NCBI GenBank assembly: GCA_026913215.1
Contig: JAPTYK010000007.1
Span: 310,001 to 374,000 of the forward strand
Direction: 5' to 3'
From: Streptomyces diastatochromogenes
Lineage (GTDB): Bacteria; Actinomycetota; Actinomycetes; Streptomycetales; Streptomycetaceae
Length of the DNA: 64,000 bases
Both the position numbers and the translations under genes were made by a program. This document shows, piece by piece, positions 1 to 8,957 of the stretch; within the stretch, counting starts at the first letter, position 1; each line of letters starts with the position of its first letter. The notes under the pieces are model-generated. The model made no database searches and was not told the origin of the DNA. It saw only the letters and a list, made by a program, of their open reading frames with translations.

Positions 1-1491
1 CGCGATGTGCGTGGTGAGGCGCTGGAAGACCTCCACCAGATCGGCTCGGCGCCCGTGAATCCGTTCCTCCAGGGGGCGGAATCTGAACCAGTCATCCATC
101 CAAGCCGAGGGGATCCCAAGGTAGGTCCCCGCTTCCCTCAGTGACAGGTCGGTTGCAGCCTGGACGAGCTGGGCGGCAACGCTCCTGCGTAGAGGTAGAT
201 GTCCGCGACCTCTTTTGAGGAAAGCGTCGGAGAGGATGGCCACCCAGTCATCGGGAAGCCACTGAGGGATCACCTCAGGCGGGTACGTTGGCCGTCGAGC
301 GGAGAGAACCGGCAAGACGGGGACCTGGGTGGGAAGGGGCCGGGGGAACCGCTGCTCAAGCGCTTGAAGGACTTCGTGCTGGAAGAGCGGCGAGCTGTCG
401 CGCTTGAGCATCAGCCAGGTGTGACCCCAGGCAGCTTCGTCGCGGCTTGGCAGCTGGGCAACGACGTGCCGGAGCTCGCTTCGAAAATCCGGCACCGGAA
501 GAGCCAGCAGGTGCACCGCGATACTCACAAGCGCGGCCGTGCCGGGCGCTGAGAATGGGTCGCTGTCCCAGCGTGGGCCGGTGGTGGTCGACAGCCTCAG
601 CGAGGGTGCCGGGCCGGGGCGCTTCAGATCCTCATGTAGTGCCTGAGCAAGTTCCTTGCTCGGCGCGTGGAAGGCCGTAAGTGGCCAGGTCGCACGGACG
701 AAGGCGGCCAGGATGAAAAGGTCCGTCATGCGGTTGTGGCCGGCCAGCGGGTCCAGTGAGCGGCCAGCGCCGTACGGGCGGGCTTGCAGCAGGCGCTGTT
801 GCAGGTCGAGTAGGTCGTCCGAGAGGAAGTCGCTGGCGTTGAGATCGGCGGTGTCGAGCCGGGCGCCGCAGGGGCCCCGTCGAGGGTCGACGACGTTGCG
901 GCACTGCGCTGGGTGGAGGGGGTCGACGTGCGGCTCGACGATCAGACTTCGTGAGGCGCCTCGGATCATCTGTGCCGGCAGCTTGCAGGCGGGGCAGGTG
1001 GTGCGAAGGAAACAGCGGTGCTCCAGGCAGGCGAAGTTGGCCGCCATCCGCCATGCCAGTTTCCAGGGTCCACCGTGGCGTTGCTGGATGGCCGAGCTGT
1101 CACCGGCAAGGCAGGAGGGGCAGTAGCGCGTCGATGTCGTCAGCAGCCAGGCGGGGAAGACCCCGCGGGGGGCGGGCGTCAGGCCGCGCATGCCCAGGAG
1201 GGCCTCGGCGACGGGCGGATAGCTGTTGACGTGGGGCTTGAAGGTGAGCGCATCCGCATCGTGCGCCGTCATGCCGGTGGTCGCGCAGAAGGCGGCCAGC
1301 ACGTCCTTCTCCAGCATGAACATCCGGCGCGCGGGTGCCGAGTGGCTGTTCGGGGCGATCAGGCCGGTGTGCTGCAGCAGGACGACGGGCTTCATGTCCA
1401 GGCGGTGGGCGAGCCGCAGGATGAAGCCGTGAAGGTCTTCGCCGGGCAGTGGTGAAAGGCTCCGGGGCAGTTGTTCGAGCGGGTGGCGCAC
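1..1491 (-). CDS. tniQ: TniQ family transposition protein (3' end outside window)
   Basis: Open for 497 codons from a GTG at 1491 to the window edge without a stop. The N-terminus carries a TniQ-like start (LSPLPGEDLHGFILRLAHR at about residues 12-30). Zinc-binding positions follow: C124 and C127, then C155, H158, C160, C166 and C169. TniQ/TnsD proteins choose the target site and recruit the TnsC ATPase. The start lies 3 nt after the stop of the tnsC-like gene, so the two are co-transcribed. The left edge removes the C-terminus, so total length is unknown, and I cannot say whether it targets a fixed site. I am confident of the family but not of the target. Confidence 0.85.
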   Translation of the reverse strand, partial: MRHPLEQLPRSLSPLPGEDLHGFILRLAHRLDMKPVVLLQHTGLIAPNSHSAPARRMFMLEKDVLAAFCATTGMTAHDADALTFKPHVNSYPPVAEALLGMRGLTPAPRGVFPAWLLTTSTRYCPSCLAGDSSAIQQRHGGPWKLAWRMAANFACLEHRCFLRTTCPACKLPAQMIRGASRSLIVEPHVDPLHPAQCRNVVDPRRGPCGARLDTADLNASDFLSDDLLDLQQRLLQARPYGAGRSLDPLAGHNRMTDLFILAAFVRATWPLTAFHAPSKELAQALHEDLKRPGPAPSLRLSTTTGPRWDSDPFSAPGTAALVSIAVHLLALPVPDFRSELRHVVAQLPSRDEAAWGHTWLMLKRDSSPLFQHEVLQALEQRFPRPLPTQVPVLPVLSARRPTYPPEVIPQWLPDDWVAILSDAFLKRGRGHLPLRRSVAAQLVQAATDLSLREAGTYLGIPSAWMDDWFRFRPLEERIHGRRADLVEVFQRLTTHIA

Positions 1492-1494
1492 GGA

Positions 1495-2766
1495 TCAGCC
1501 TGCGGCCTGGTCGGTTCGGGGCCCGTGGTCGTCGAAGACGGTGTTGCGGCCGCGGGCGCGGCGCTTGGCGGGCTTGGGCGTCGGGGCAGCGGCCTCGCTA
1601 TCCGGGGGGTGGGTGAGGTCGTCGCGGCCGATGACGATCTCGTCGAGCAGGGCTTCGTCCAGGAGCTCCCTTCCGCTGGCCATGGCTTCCAGGCAGCCGT
1701 CTTCGATCAGCCGGCCGAGGAGCCCGACGACTCCGCCTGTCCGGCGCATCAGGTACTCGGGCATGGTCCCTTCGGTGAGCATCCCGTCGGGGGCGTTCAG
1801 CAGCCGCAGGTGTTCCTCGATGCCCTGGAGGTGGTTCACGAACGCCTGGATCCCTGCTTGGGTGGTGGTGCGGAACCGGTCGAGTTCCACGAGTTCGAAG
1901 CGCCGCTCGGTCTGGGTGACTTCCAGGCCGTGGACGCGGGTGGACTCCAGGGGCGGCATCACCCATGAGCGCTGCTTGGAGTGCCAGCGGGCTTCGCGCA
2001 GGAGGCCGGTGCCGGGGATGTTCACCCCGGTGAGGATCAAGGTGACGTCCAGGCCCATGAAGGCACGGATGAGGTCGAGGACGTCCTGGTCGTCGGCGCG
2101 GTGCATCCGCAGGCGGTTGATGTCGTCGATGATGAGGACCTTGACGCCGTGGTCCCTGAGCGAGTCGGCGACCTGCCGGACCAGCTGCGGCAGGTTCAGG
2201 CTCTTGGAGGGGGCCTTGAAGAAGTTCAGGATGGTGACGCAGGTGCTCTTCGGTGTCGCGGTGACCGGGGCCTGGACATAGACGACCGGGGAGTGCAGGT
2301 CCACCGTGCCCGCGACGGATGCCGGGTTGACCGAGTTGTGCAGTCGCAGCCACCGGTCTTCGAAGGCGGCGACGACCCGGCAGACGGTGGCGGTCTTCCC
2401 GTGCTGGCCCCAGCCGCTGACCATGACCCCGGCCAGCGTCGGGTCGCCCTTCTTGCGGGTGTTGGCGGTGAGCCGGCGGTCGATCAGCCGGGACACCTTC
2501 TGCGCCATCGGCGTCTGCTGCAGCGGCAGGTTGACGTTGCTCATCTGCCGGTAGGTGTCGTAGTCGTCGCGCCGCCGGGGCGGCAGCGTGCGCCACTGGG
2601 CAGCCGACAGCCGCTGGGCCGGGACCAGCAAGCCGCGGGTGGCCCGGAAGTGCTGCCAGCCGGCGAACGTGTCGCGGCTGGGTGTGTCCGCCAGGATCAG
2701 CTCGGCGATCTTCCTCCTGGAGGGCAGGCCCGTCAGCAGATCGCGCGGCCCCGTCGTGTCGGTCAT
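1495..2766 (-). CDS. tnsC: TnsC/TniB-like AAA+ transposition ATPase
   Basis: A 423-residue AAA+ protein. Walker A is GWGQHGKT (about residues 118-125) and Walker B is LIIDD (211-215), followed by an arginine-rich stretch. TnsC proteins bind ATP, polymerise on target DNA and connect the TniQ target selector to the TnsAB transposase. The start overlaps the tnsB stop by 4 nt and tniQ follows 3 nt downstream, so the protein is made from the same operon. The C-terminal tail is Lys/Arg/Pro rich. The length is close to TnsC (about 550) and longer than short TniB proteins. The assignment rests on motifs plus neighbours. Confidence 0.88.
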   Translation of the reverse strand: MTDTTGPRDLLTGLPSRRKIAELILADTPSRDTFAGWQHFRATRGLLVPAQRLSAAQWRTLPPRRRDDYDTYRQMSNVNLPLQQTPMAQKVSRLIDRRLTANTRKKGDPTLAGVMVSGWGQHGKTATVCRVVAAFEDRWLRLHNSVNPASVAGTVDLHSPVVYVQAPVTATPKSTCVTILNFFKAPSKSLNLPQLVRQVADSLRDHGVKVLIIDDINRLRMHRADDQDVLDLIRAFMGLDVTLILTGVNIPGTGLLREARWHSKQRSWVMPPLESTRVHGLEVTQTERRFELVELDRFRTTTQAGIQAFVNHLQGIEEHLRLLNAPDGMLTEGTMPEYLMRRTGGVVGLLGRLIEDGCLEAMASGRELLDEALLDEIVIGRDDLTHPPDSEAAAPTPKPAKRRARGRNTVFDDHGPRTDQAAG

Positions 2767-5024
2767 GCGTCGTCCCCCGGCTCGTCGTCGTCCAGATCGG
2801 GCAGCAGGAGCAAGCTCCGCTGCCGCAGAGCGTCATCCAGCAGTTGAGGAGCCTGCGGAGACTGGTCGAGGCCCTCCCGGCGGCGGCGCAGGTCCGCGTC
2901 GACGGCGGCCTGGACGGTTCGCGCATCCCGGGGCCAGGACGGTCCGGCCGGCTCCTGGGCGTCGGCGTACGGAGTTGTCTCCCCAGCTGCCGGAGCCGCG
3001 GGCGGGCGATCGGATGCCGCGGCCCGGCCCTGGGAGGCCAGCCGCGAGCGGGCCACCTTCTCCTTCCTGGTCATCTGGGTGGGCCACTGATCGACAGGGG
3101 CCGCCGACCGCAGGATGTCCAGCAGCGGGCGCAGGAGCTCGGTGTCGTTGAGGACCTTGAGCTTGCGCAGACGAACGTCCGCCATGAGGGCCTCGACGGT
3201 CTTGTCCGAGAACGCCGGGACCTCACCCTCGGGCGGAAGCCCCGTCCAGCGCAGGTGGTGCCAGGTCTCGTGATCGTCCGGGTCTTGGAGGAAGACCTTG
3301 CGCCGGTCCCGCCGGTCGCTGCGGACGACCCACCGTGCCGCGTGCCGGCCACCGCGGGCCGAGGGGCCCTGGAAGCGGGGCTCCTCCAGCACCGGGTCGT
3401 AGTAGTAGAGGCCCAGGATCTTCACCCCGCGACGGGGGTGGATCATCACGTGGTGCTTGCGCAGCAGCTTGTAGTAGAGCTCGGGCGTCGGGATCTGCAT
3501 CGCCCAGCCGCCTTGGTGCATCGACGCGGCGAACAGGGAGTTCGGGCTGTGGTGGCCTCCGGGCTCCCAGCTGGGTGCGTACTCGCCGAGCGCGTGGTTC
3601 TGCCAGATCTTCACGATCCAGGTCGCGATGACGTGTTCCATCTGCCCGATGGTCAGCACCGCGTCGGCCTCGGGATCCGCCCCCCGGTCGGCGACGTCCG
3701 TGCCGGTGAACCCCAGCAGGTGCTCGAGCAGCATCGTCTTCAGCGAGCCGAAGGCCCGCTCGACCGCGGACTTGTCCGTGGCCCGCATCGTGCGGGCCGG
3801 CAGGATGTTGCAGCCGATCTCGTCCTGGGCCTGGACGATCTGGTGGTTCTTGTAGGGGGCGCCGTGGTCGGTGGTGACCGTCTCCGGGGCGAAGAACGGC
3901 AGACCGGCGACCTTGTGGCCGGCGAAGTCGGCGATGATGTCGGCGGGGACCCCGGGGTAGGGCCACTCCATCTCGTCGCCCCAGCCCTCCCGCATCGGTA
4001 GCGGCATCATCACGTCCCGGAGCAGCATCGCGACGTCCACCGAGGTGTCCGAGACCATCGTCAGGCGGAAGGCGCAGCACGAGTGCGTGTAGACGTCCAA
4101 GGCCAGCGTGAGCATCACCGAGACCGGCTCGCCGAAGACGCTCTCGCGGAGCTTGACCGGCAGAGGCGTCGAGTCCAGCGCGACCACCTGCCCCGGGCGG
4201 TGTACCACCACCCGCGGCCCGGTGTCATCCAGCATCTCCGCCGTTGCCAGATAGCGCTGGCGGGCGCCGCCGGCCCCGAACCACTCCCGCCAGATCCGGC
4301 TCAGGGTGTCGCAGCTGGGGACGTCCTTCGTGGGGAAGGAGGGGAACCGCTCGGCCAGGTACTGGTGCAGCAGACGGTGCTTGCCCCGCATCGACATCCG
4401 CGATCGCCGCACCGACTCCTGCCGAACGGCGAGGATCGCCTCCCGGATCTCGGGCCGGACCACCCGTCCTGTCCTGCGTCGGGTCCAGCGGCCGTCCGCG
4501 CAGGCCAGCACCAGCTCGTCAACGTGCGGCGCCGACAGGCGGATCAGTGTGCGTTCGCTCATCCGCCGCAGTCCGAGAAGCTCCGCCTCCAGCGGGTCGA
4601 GGCCGGCCAGTTCCCTGGCCTTGGTCTTGCGGCGTTCCATCAGCGTCGTGCGGGCCGGATCGTACTCGGCCCGCGGTTCACCCGGCCGGGCCTTCGCAGG
4701 GTGCCCCTCACGGAACCCGGTGACCGCCTCTCGGACATGCTCGGCCCGCAGCCGGGCGCGCTGGAGCTGGAGCGGCGTCAGATCCGCCAGCGTCCGCGGT
4801 TGGGCCCGACGGCCGTTCCGGCCCGGCACCTCCACTACCTCCGCCAGAGGTTCAGGACGGTGGTGCATGAGCCAGCTGACCGTCCGGTCCTCCGTCTGGC
4901 CCTCCGCGCTGACCAAGGTGACGCGCCCGTGCTGTGGCTCCACCTCGTCGACGACCCAGTCGACGCCGTCGATCCGGAACCCGGCCCCCGGAGCCAGCTC
5001 CAGCAACCTCTGTGCCGCCATCAT
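2763..5024 (-). CDS. tnsB: TnsB-like DDE transposase
   Basis: A 753-residue Mu/TnsB-type integrase-fold transposase. The catalytic triad is visible as D284 (VVALDS), D386 (TTDHGAP) and E422 (SAVERAF). An N-terminal helical and HTH region of about 250 residues should bind the element ends, and the C-terminal 200 residues contain a beta-barrel-like region and a basic, Pro/Ala-rich tail that in Tn7 contacts TnsC. TnsB cuts the 3' strands and joins them to target DNA. The gene overlaps tnsA upstream and tnsC downstream by 4 nt each. It appears intact and full length. Confidence 0.92.
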   Translation of the reverse strand: MMAAQRLLELAPGAGFRIDGVDWVVDEVEPQHGRVTLVSAEGQTEDRTVSWLMHHRPEPLAEVVEVPGRNGRRAQPRTLADLTPLQLQRARLRAEHVREAVTGFREGHPAKARPGEPRAEYDPARTTLMERRKTKARELAGLDPLEAELLGLRRMSERTLIRLSAPHVDELVLACADGRWTRRRTGRVVRPEIREAILAVRQESVRRSRMSMRGKHRLLHQYLAERFPSFPTKDVPSCDTLSRIWREWFGAGGARQRYLATAEMLDDTGPRVVVHRPGQVVALDSTPLPVKLRESVFGEPVSVMLTLALDVYTHSCCAFRLTMVSDTSVDVAMLLRDVMMPLPMREGWGDEMEWPYPGVPADIIADFAGHKVAGLPFFAPETVTTDHGAPYKNHQIVQAQDEIGCNILPARTMRATDKSAVERAFGSLKTMLLEHLLGFTGTDVADRGADPEADAVLTIGQMEHVIATWIVKIWQNHALGEYAPSWEPGGHHSPNSLFAASMHQGGWAMQIPTPELYYKLLRKHHVMIHPRRGVKILGLYYYDPVLEEPRFQGPSARGGRHAARWVVRSDRRDRRKVFLQDPDDHETWHHLRWTGLPPEGEVPAFSDKTVEALMADVRLRKLKVLNDTELLRPLLDILRSAAPVDQWPTQMTRKEKVARSRLASQGRAAASDRPPAAPAAGETTPYADAQEPAGPSWPRDARTVQAAVDADLRRRREGLDQSPQAPQLLDDALRQRSLLLLPDLDDDEPGDDA

Positions 5025-5854
5025 CGGGATTCCGTCCAGCCCGCCAGCCAGACCAGGGCCGAATCATCCAACGGACGGCCCAGGTCGAAGCCGAGCCTGC
5101 GATGCCAGAGCAGATGAACCGCATGAGCGCGGCCCACCGCCGGCAGCCGAGTCGCGCGTACCAGTTCCCCGAACCCAACCGGCCCGCCCGCGGCGGCCGC
5201 GAGCAGGGCCGGCTGACAGCCCAACTGGTCCGTCATCGGCCGCCGCTGTGCCGACAGAGCATCCAGCCCCGAGAGCACGTGCGGCCGCCAACCGGTGATC
5301 ACCGAGTAGTGCCATCCGCATGCGGCTGCCGCCTCACGAGACGCGGCGAACTTCACCGCGTCCAGCTCGCCGACCAGGCCGGCGGGCCGGATATCCAGCA
5401 GCCAGTGCCCGCCGTCCCTCATCACCGCCAGGAAGTCGGGGATGTGCCCCGCGTGGCCGTCGACGTGCTCGAAAGCGAGGGCGAAGGGCTGCGGAAGCAC
5501 CTCGATCACCGCCATGAAGTCCAGGGCCAGCAGGGCAGCCCTCTCCTCCAGCGACTCGTAGCCGTGCTTCCGCCCCGTCGAGACCAGGAACTCCAGCCCG
5601 GGACGATGCCACTGCTTCGTCCTCCAGGTGAAACCGCGGACCGGCTTCGACGACAGCACCGGCACCGAACCCAGATCCCGGACCGGCCAGACGACCTCCA
5701 ACCCGTTGATCTGCCACACAGCCGTCCAGCGGCTCGCCCAGTTGTCCCGCATCACCAACCGCGTACGGGCCTCATCCAGGCTCCCGTACGACGACATCAG
5801 CTCGTTCAGGACGCACGCATCGGAACGCACCTTGGGGACTGTCTCCGGATTCAC
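5021..5854 (-). CDS. tnsA: TnsA-like transposase endonuclease subunit
   Basis: A 277-residue protein with a restriction-endonuclease-like core: a glutamate in YESLEERA (about residue 99), an aspartate in HIPDF (about 137) and D-x-R in LLDIRPAG. The usual lysine of the E..D..xK site is therefore an arginine; I recall related actinobacterial TnsA-like proteins with DVR-type sites, but cannot verify this here. TnsA cuts the 5' strands so the element is excised rather than replicated. The start is GTG at 5854. It is the first gene of the operon, with the presumed transposon end about 90-135 bp upstream. Confidence 0.82.
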   Translation of the reverse strand: MNPETVPKVRSDACVLNELMSSYGSLDEARTRLVMRDNWASRWTAVWQINGLEVVWPVRDLGSVPVLSSKPVRGFTWRTKQWHRPGLEFLVSTGRKHGYESLEERAALLALDFMAVIEVLPQPFALAFEHVDGHAGHIPDFLAVMRDGGHWLLDIRPAGLVGELDAVKFAASREAAAACGWHYSVITGWRPHVLSGLDALSAQRRPMTDQLGCQPALLAAAAGGPVGFGELVRATRLPAVGRAHAVHLLWHRRLGFDLGRPLDDSALVWLAGWTESR

Positions 5855-5894
5855 CGCACCAGACGACCAGCTTGTACGCCGCCCCGCAGCGGTT

Positions 5895-5910
5895 GATCAC
5901 AACTGATCAC
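5895..5910. promoter_or_regulatory. Paired TGATCA repeats upstream of tnsA
   Basis: TGATCAC occurs twice, 10 bp apart, between the tnsA start and the transposon end. One helical turn of spacing suggests an operator or a host-factor site controlling the tns operon. This is inference only. Confidence 0.3.
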
Positions 5911-5944
5911 TTCGGAGAGTAACCACAGAGCGACATCAACGTCG

Positions 5945-5990
5945 TTTGCCAACAAGCGTGCTGATTTGCCAACTGTGCTGCGTCGTCACA
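5945..5990. mobile_element. Predicted transposon end with two TnsB-site-like repeats
   Basis: TTTGCCAAC lies at 5945-5953 and again at 5965-5973, followed by a terminal ACA at 5988-5990. Read inward from the end, the element would begin TGTGACGA with GTTGGCAAA repeats. Spacing of 20 bp is close to the 22-bp TnsB sites of Tn7. The partner end lies off the window. Confidence 0.6.
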
Positions 5991-6034
5991 AACGGGCACT
6001 GCTGAAGCAGCTGCCGCACGAGCTCCCCAGGAGG

Positions 6035-6056
6035 TGTCCGGTTTGCTCCCTACGGT
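6035..6056 (+). promoter_or_regulatory. TGTCCG-N10-TACGGT promoter-like site 1
   Basis: TGTCCG at 6035-6040 preceded by GGAGG, then 10 nt, then TACGGT at 6051-6056; the GTG of the next gene is 39 nt downstream. It is one of eight sites in the window with the same spacing. Confidence 0.55.
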
Positions 6057-6095
6057 CGCGGGCGTCAACGCCCCCGACCGTCCCAGGGAGTCCCC

Positions 6096-6716
6096 GTGGA
6101 ACGACGCCGCGCCATCATCATCGCCGCCGCCCTGATCGCCCTGGCCGCCTTCGTCGGCCTGGCGGTCGCCCTCAACCGCAGCAGCCCCGAAGGGGAGAAG
6201 AAGGACACCACCGCTCCCGCGCCGGACACCACGAGCGAACCCAGCACGCCGGCCGGGACGGTCGACTCCGTCCCAGCCGTCATCGAACCCCAAGAACTCG
6301 CGGCCGCCCACACGGTGATGCGCGAGTACCTCATCACCCTCGGCACATACACCTACCGCACGGACGCCGCCGCCTGGACGGCCAAGGCCCGCGAGCTCAC
6401 CGACGGCTCCCCGGCCATCGTCGACCAGACCACCCTGCCCACCGGGCGGGCGTGGGCCGAGTGCGAGCGGACGAAGTGCTCCTCCACCGCCACAGCCGAC
6501 CTCAAGCGCGACACCGTGATCAGCAACGCGCCCGTCGACGGCGCCGGCCGGTCGGTGACCACCCTCGCCTCCACCACTGTCCGCCTCCACCAGGACGAGC
6601 AGACCAGCCAGAGCACCAACTTCCAGATCACCGCGACCTACACCAAGGGCGAGTGGAAGATCTCCGGTCTGCAGCTCGCCAGCGTCGGTGACGCGGGCAG
6701 CACGGAGAACAGCTGA
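6096..6716 (+). CDS. Membrane-anchored protein, possibly conjugation-related
   Basis: 206 residues from a GTG with an AGGGAG ribosome site 6 nt upstream. One transmembrane helix (about residues 7-26) is followed by a Thr/Pro/Glu-rich linker to about residue 55 and a 150-residue extracellular domain. The size and layout resemble VirB8/TcpC-like NTF2-fold conjugation proteins, but no diagnostic motif is visible, so this is only a suggestion. The stop overlaps the start of the following peptidoglycan hydrolase (TGATG), which argues for one complex at the cell envelope. It is preceded by promoter-like site 1. Confidence 0.6.
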   Translation: MERRRAIIIAAALIALAAFVGLAVALNRSSPEGEKKDTTAPAPDTTSEPSTPAGTVDSVPAVIEPQELAAAHTVMREYLITLGTYTYRTDAAAWTAKARELTDGSPAIVDQTTLPTGRAWAECERTKCSSTATADLKRDTVISNAPVDGAGRSVTTLASTTVRLHQDEQTSQSTNFQITATYTKGEWKISGLQLASVGDAGSTENS

Positions 6717-8746
6717 TGGCCGCCCCCATCGCCGCGCTCGCCGCCCGGAAGATAGCGGCGGCCGCCGCGCGCCGGGCGGCAGCGCGCCGCCGGCAGGTAC
6801 GGAGGAGGAAAACGCTGGAAGTGGTGGCTGCTCGCCGGCATCGCTGCCTTCTGCGCTGTCGCCGTCGCCTTCCTCACCGCGTTCGGCGCGATCGTCGGAG
6901 TCCTGGGATCGAAGTCCGCAGAGGCCGCATGCCTGGACGACGCCTCTGCACAGCAGGGCGCGACCGGCGTCCCCGGCGGCGGTGCCTACAACCCGATCAT
7001 GCCCGGTAAAGGCATGTATCTCCTTCCGACACCGCGCGGGCGGAGATACCCCCGCGGATGATGCTCGCCTCAATCCGGGCCGCCGCCCGATACCCGGGCC
7101 TCGACTGGACGCTGATCGCCGGCCAGATGTACCAGGAGACCCGCTACGGTCAGCACCCGTCCGCTGCTCCTGGCGGTGACAACGGCATGGGCTACAAGGG
7201 CATCCTCCAGTTCGGTGACCCGGCGTGGCGGAGCTACGGCGATGACGGCAACGGCGACAAGGCCAAGGACCGCTACAACGTCGAGGACGCGGCATTCGCC
7301 GCGGCCAACTACATTCACGCCCTCAAGGCCGAGACCGACTCCTGGAACGCGCTGCGCCGGTACTCGGGCTCCACAGTGTCCAACACCACCTACATGCGGG
7401 TCGTCACCACCCAGTCCGCCCGATACCGGGGCATCTTCTCCAGCGACAGCACCATGATCGAGCGTTGGCAGAAGCACCTCGCCGACACGATCAAGAAGAA
7501 CCCGTCCTTCCCGACCCTCGGCAAGACCTCCGGCATCCCCGAGCCGGTCAACGACTTCAACGCCAAGGTCACCAACGCCGCACAGATCAAGTCCGCTCCG
7601 GCCAAGAGCTGGTCGACACCTCCGCTCGGTTCTGCCCCCGGGACATCCACCACTCCCGCGACGCAGATCGCCACCCCCACGCCGGGCAGCGGTACCCCGT
7701 CCAGCGGCGGACCTTCCGGCGTCAACTCGGCCGGGTGGCAGTGGCCCATGAAGCAGGGCACCTTCACCTTCACCGCCGAGTTCGGGCAGAGCGGCGGACG
7801 GTGGTCGGCCGGCCACACCGGCATCGACCTCGCCGCCCCGAGTGGTGTCCGCTTCTACGCCCCGGCCGACGGCAAGGTGATCTTCGTCGGTGACGGAGGC
7901 GCATACGGCAACCTCACCAAGATCGAACACGCGGGCGGAGTCCAGACCTGGTACGCCCACCAGTCGACGTTCGGCACCCGGGTCGGCATGGAAGTCAAGC
8001 GCGGGGAGCACATCGGCAACGTCGGCGCCACCGGCAACGTGACCGGTGCCCACCTGCACTGGGAAGTCCGCCTGCCCGGTGTCCGCGATCCGCACAGGCC
8101 CGGGCAGAACAACGGCCCAGGCCCGGTCAACCCGAAGGACTGGATGAGCGGCAAGACGACAGCCTCGCCCACCTACGGCAATGATCAGTACACCGAGGAC
8201 CAGGCCCAGGCCCAGGCCTGCGCCGCCGACTCGGGTGGGGCGATCGTCATCCCCGACGGCGCCGGTGCTACCGGGCCCCTGCCGGCAGCGGACTCCGAGG
8301 TCGTACGCGCGGCTCTCGCCTGGGCGCAGACCGGTCTCGGCAAGACCTACCTGTACGGTGCCCGCCGTCTCCAGGGCGACCACCCGGCCGACTTCGACTG
8401 CAGCTCCTTCACTCAGTGGGCCTACTACCAGGCCACCGGCGGCAAGCTCAACATCGGAGGGGACACCACCGCCCAGCTTTCCAAGCTGTCCAAACACAAG
8501 GTCCCGGCCGACCAGGTGCAGGCGGGCGACCTTGTCTTCTTCGGCAGCGAGTCCAACCCCGTCCACGTCGCCATGGTCTGGGACCCGGCCACCAAGAAGG
8601 TCATCCACGCCGCCAACAGCAAGTCCCCCGTGAAATTCGGGTCCTGGGCCGAGCAGAAGGACCCGCTGATCGGGTTCTACCGCGTCGAGATTCCCTCCGG
8701 CACCACGGCAGTCGGGCCGAACGGCGGTACCAGCGAAGCTCACTGA
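6716..8746 (+). CDS. Lytic transglycosylase / M23 / NlpC-P60 peptidoglycan hydrolase (frameshifted)
   Basis: Reconstructed as about 676 residues. A basic N-terminus (6716 onward) leads, after one surplus A in AAAA (6809-6812), to a transmembrane helix (KWWLLAGIAAFCAVAVAFL); after one missing base near 7020-7025 it continues in the long downstream frame. Three catalytic domains follow: a lytic transglycosylase with its glutamate in QMYQETRYG, an M23-like endopeptidase with HTGID and HLHWE metal ligands, and an NlpC/P60 domain with Cys in FDCSSF and His in PVHVAMV. Such proteins open the cell wall for conjugation (VirB1-like). The two shifts compensate each other, which suggests sequencing errors. 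Without correction only 7058-8746 would be annotated, lacking the membrane anchor. Confidence 0.85.
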
Positions 8747-8783
8747 TGCAGCTACAGGAGACCGCGGACTACGCGGACCGATG

Positions 8784-8810
8784 CGTCGGCTCACCTCGGG
8801 TGAGCCGACG
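8784..8810 (+). terminator. Hairpin terminator
   Basis: A perfect 11-bp stem (8784-8794 with 8800-8810) with a 5-nt loop, 38 nt after the hydrolase stop. No T tract, as is common in Streptomyces. Confidence 0.7.
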
Positions 8811-8821
8811 TGCTGGCAGCA

Positions 8822-8847
8822 GCCGCCGGCCTAGGAGGGCCGGCGGC
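8822..8847 (+). terminator. Second tandem hairpin
   Basis: A perfect 10-bp GC stem (8822-8831 with 8838-8847) immediately follows the first hairpin; it probably backs up termination. Confidence 0.6.
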
Positions 8848-8957
8848 AGGCCTCACATCCCCACGACGGATGCCGATGCCGATTCGCTGCACCTCGCGTT
8901 GCCGAGGCACAGCTGGTGACCTTCGGTCGAACACGGCAGCCCGACACTGGAGAGACC

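Larger units (their letters stand above)
1..5990. mobile_element. Tn7-like transposon, tnsABC-tniQ end (partial)
   Basis: Four consecutive minus-strand genes give the core machinery of a Tn7-like element: TnsA-type endonuclease, TnsB-type DDE transposase, TnsC-type ATPase and TniQ. The genes overlap by 4 nt or are 3 nt apart, so they form one operon. Upstream of tnsA, two copies of TTTGCCAAC (5945-5953 and 5965-5973), 20 bp apart, precede a terminal ACA at 5988-5990, as expected for TnsB sites and a TGT...ACA end. The opposite end and any cargo lie left of the window. The exact terminal base is inferred, because no target-site duplication can be checked. Confidence 0.8.

Noticed and set aside
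7058..8746. Calling only the long ORF as the hydrolase gene
   Set aside because: The upstream frame supplies a coupled start, a basic tail and a membrane helix that join it after two compensating single-base shifts.
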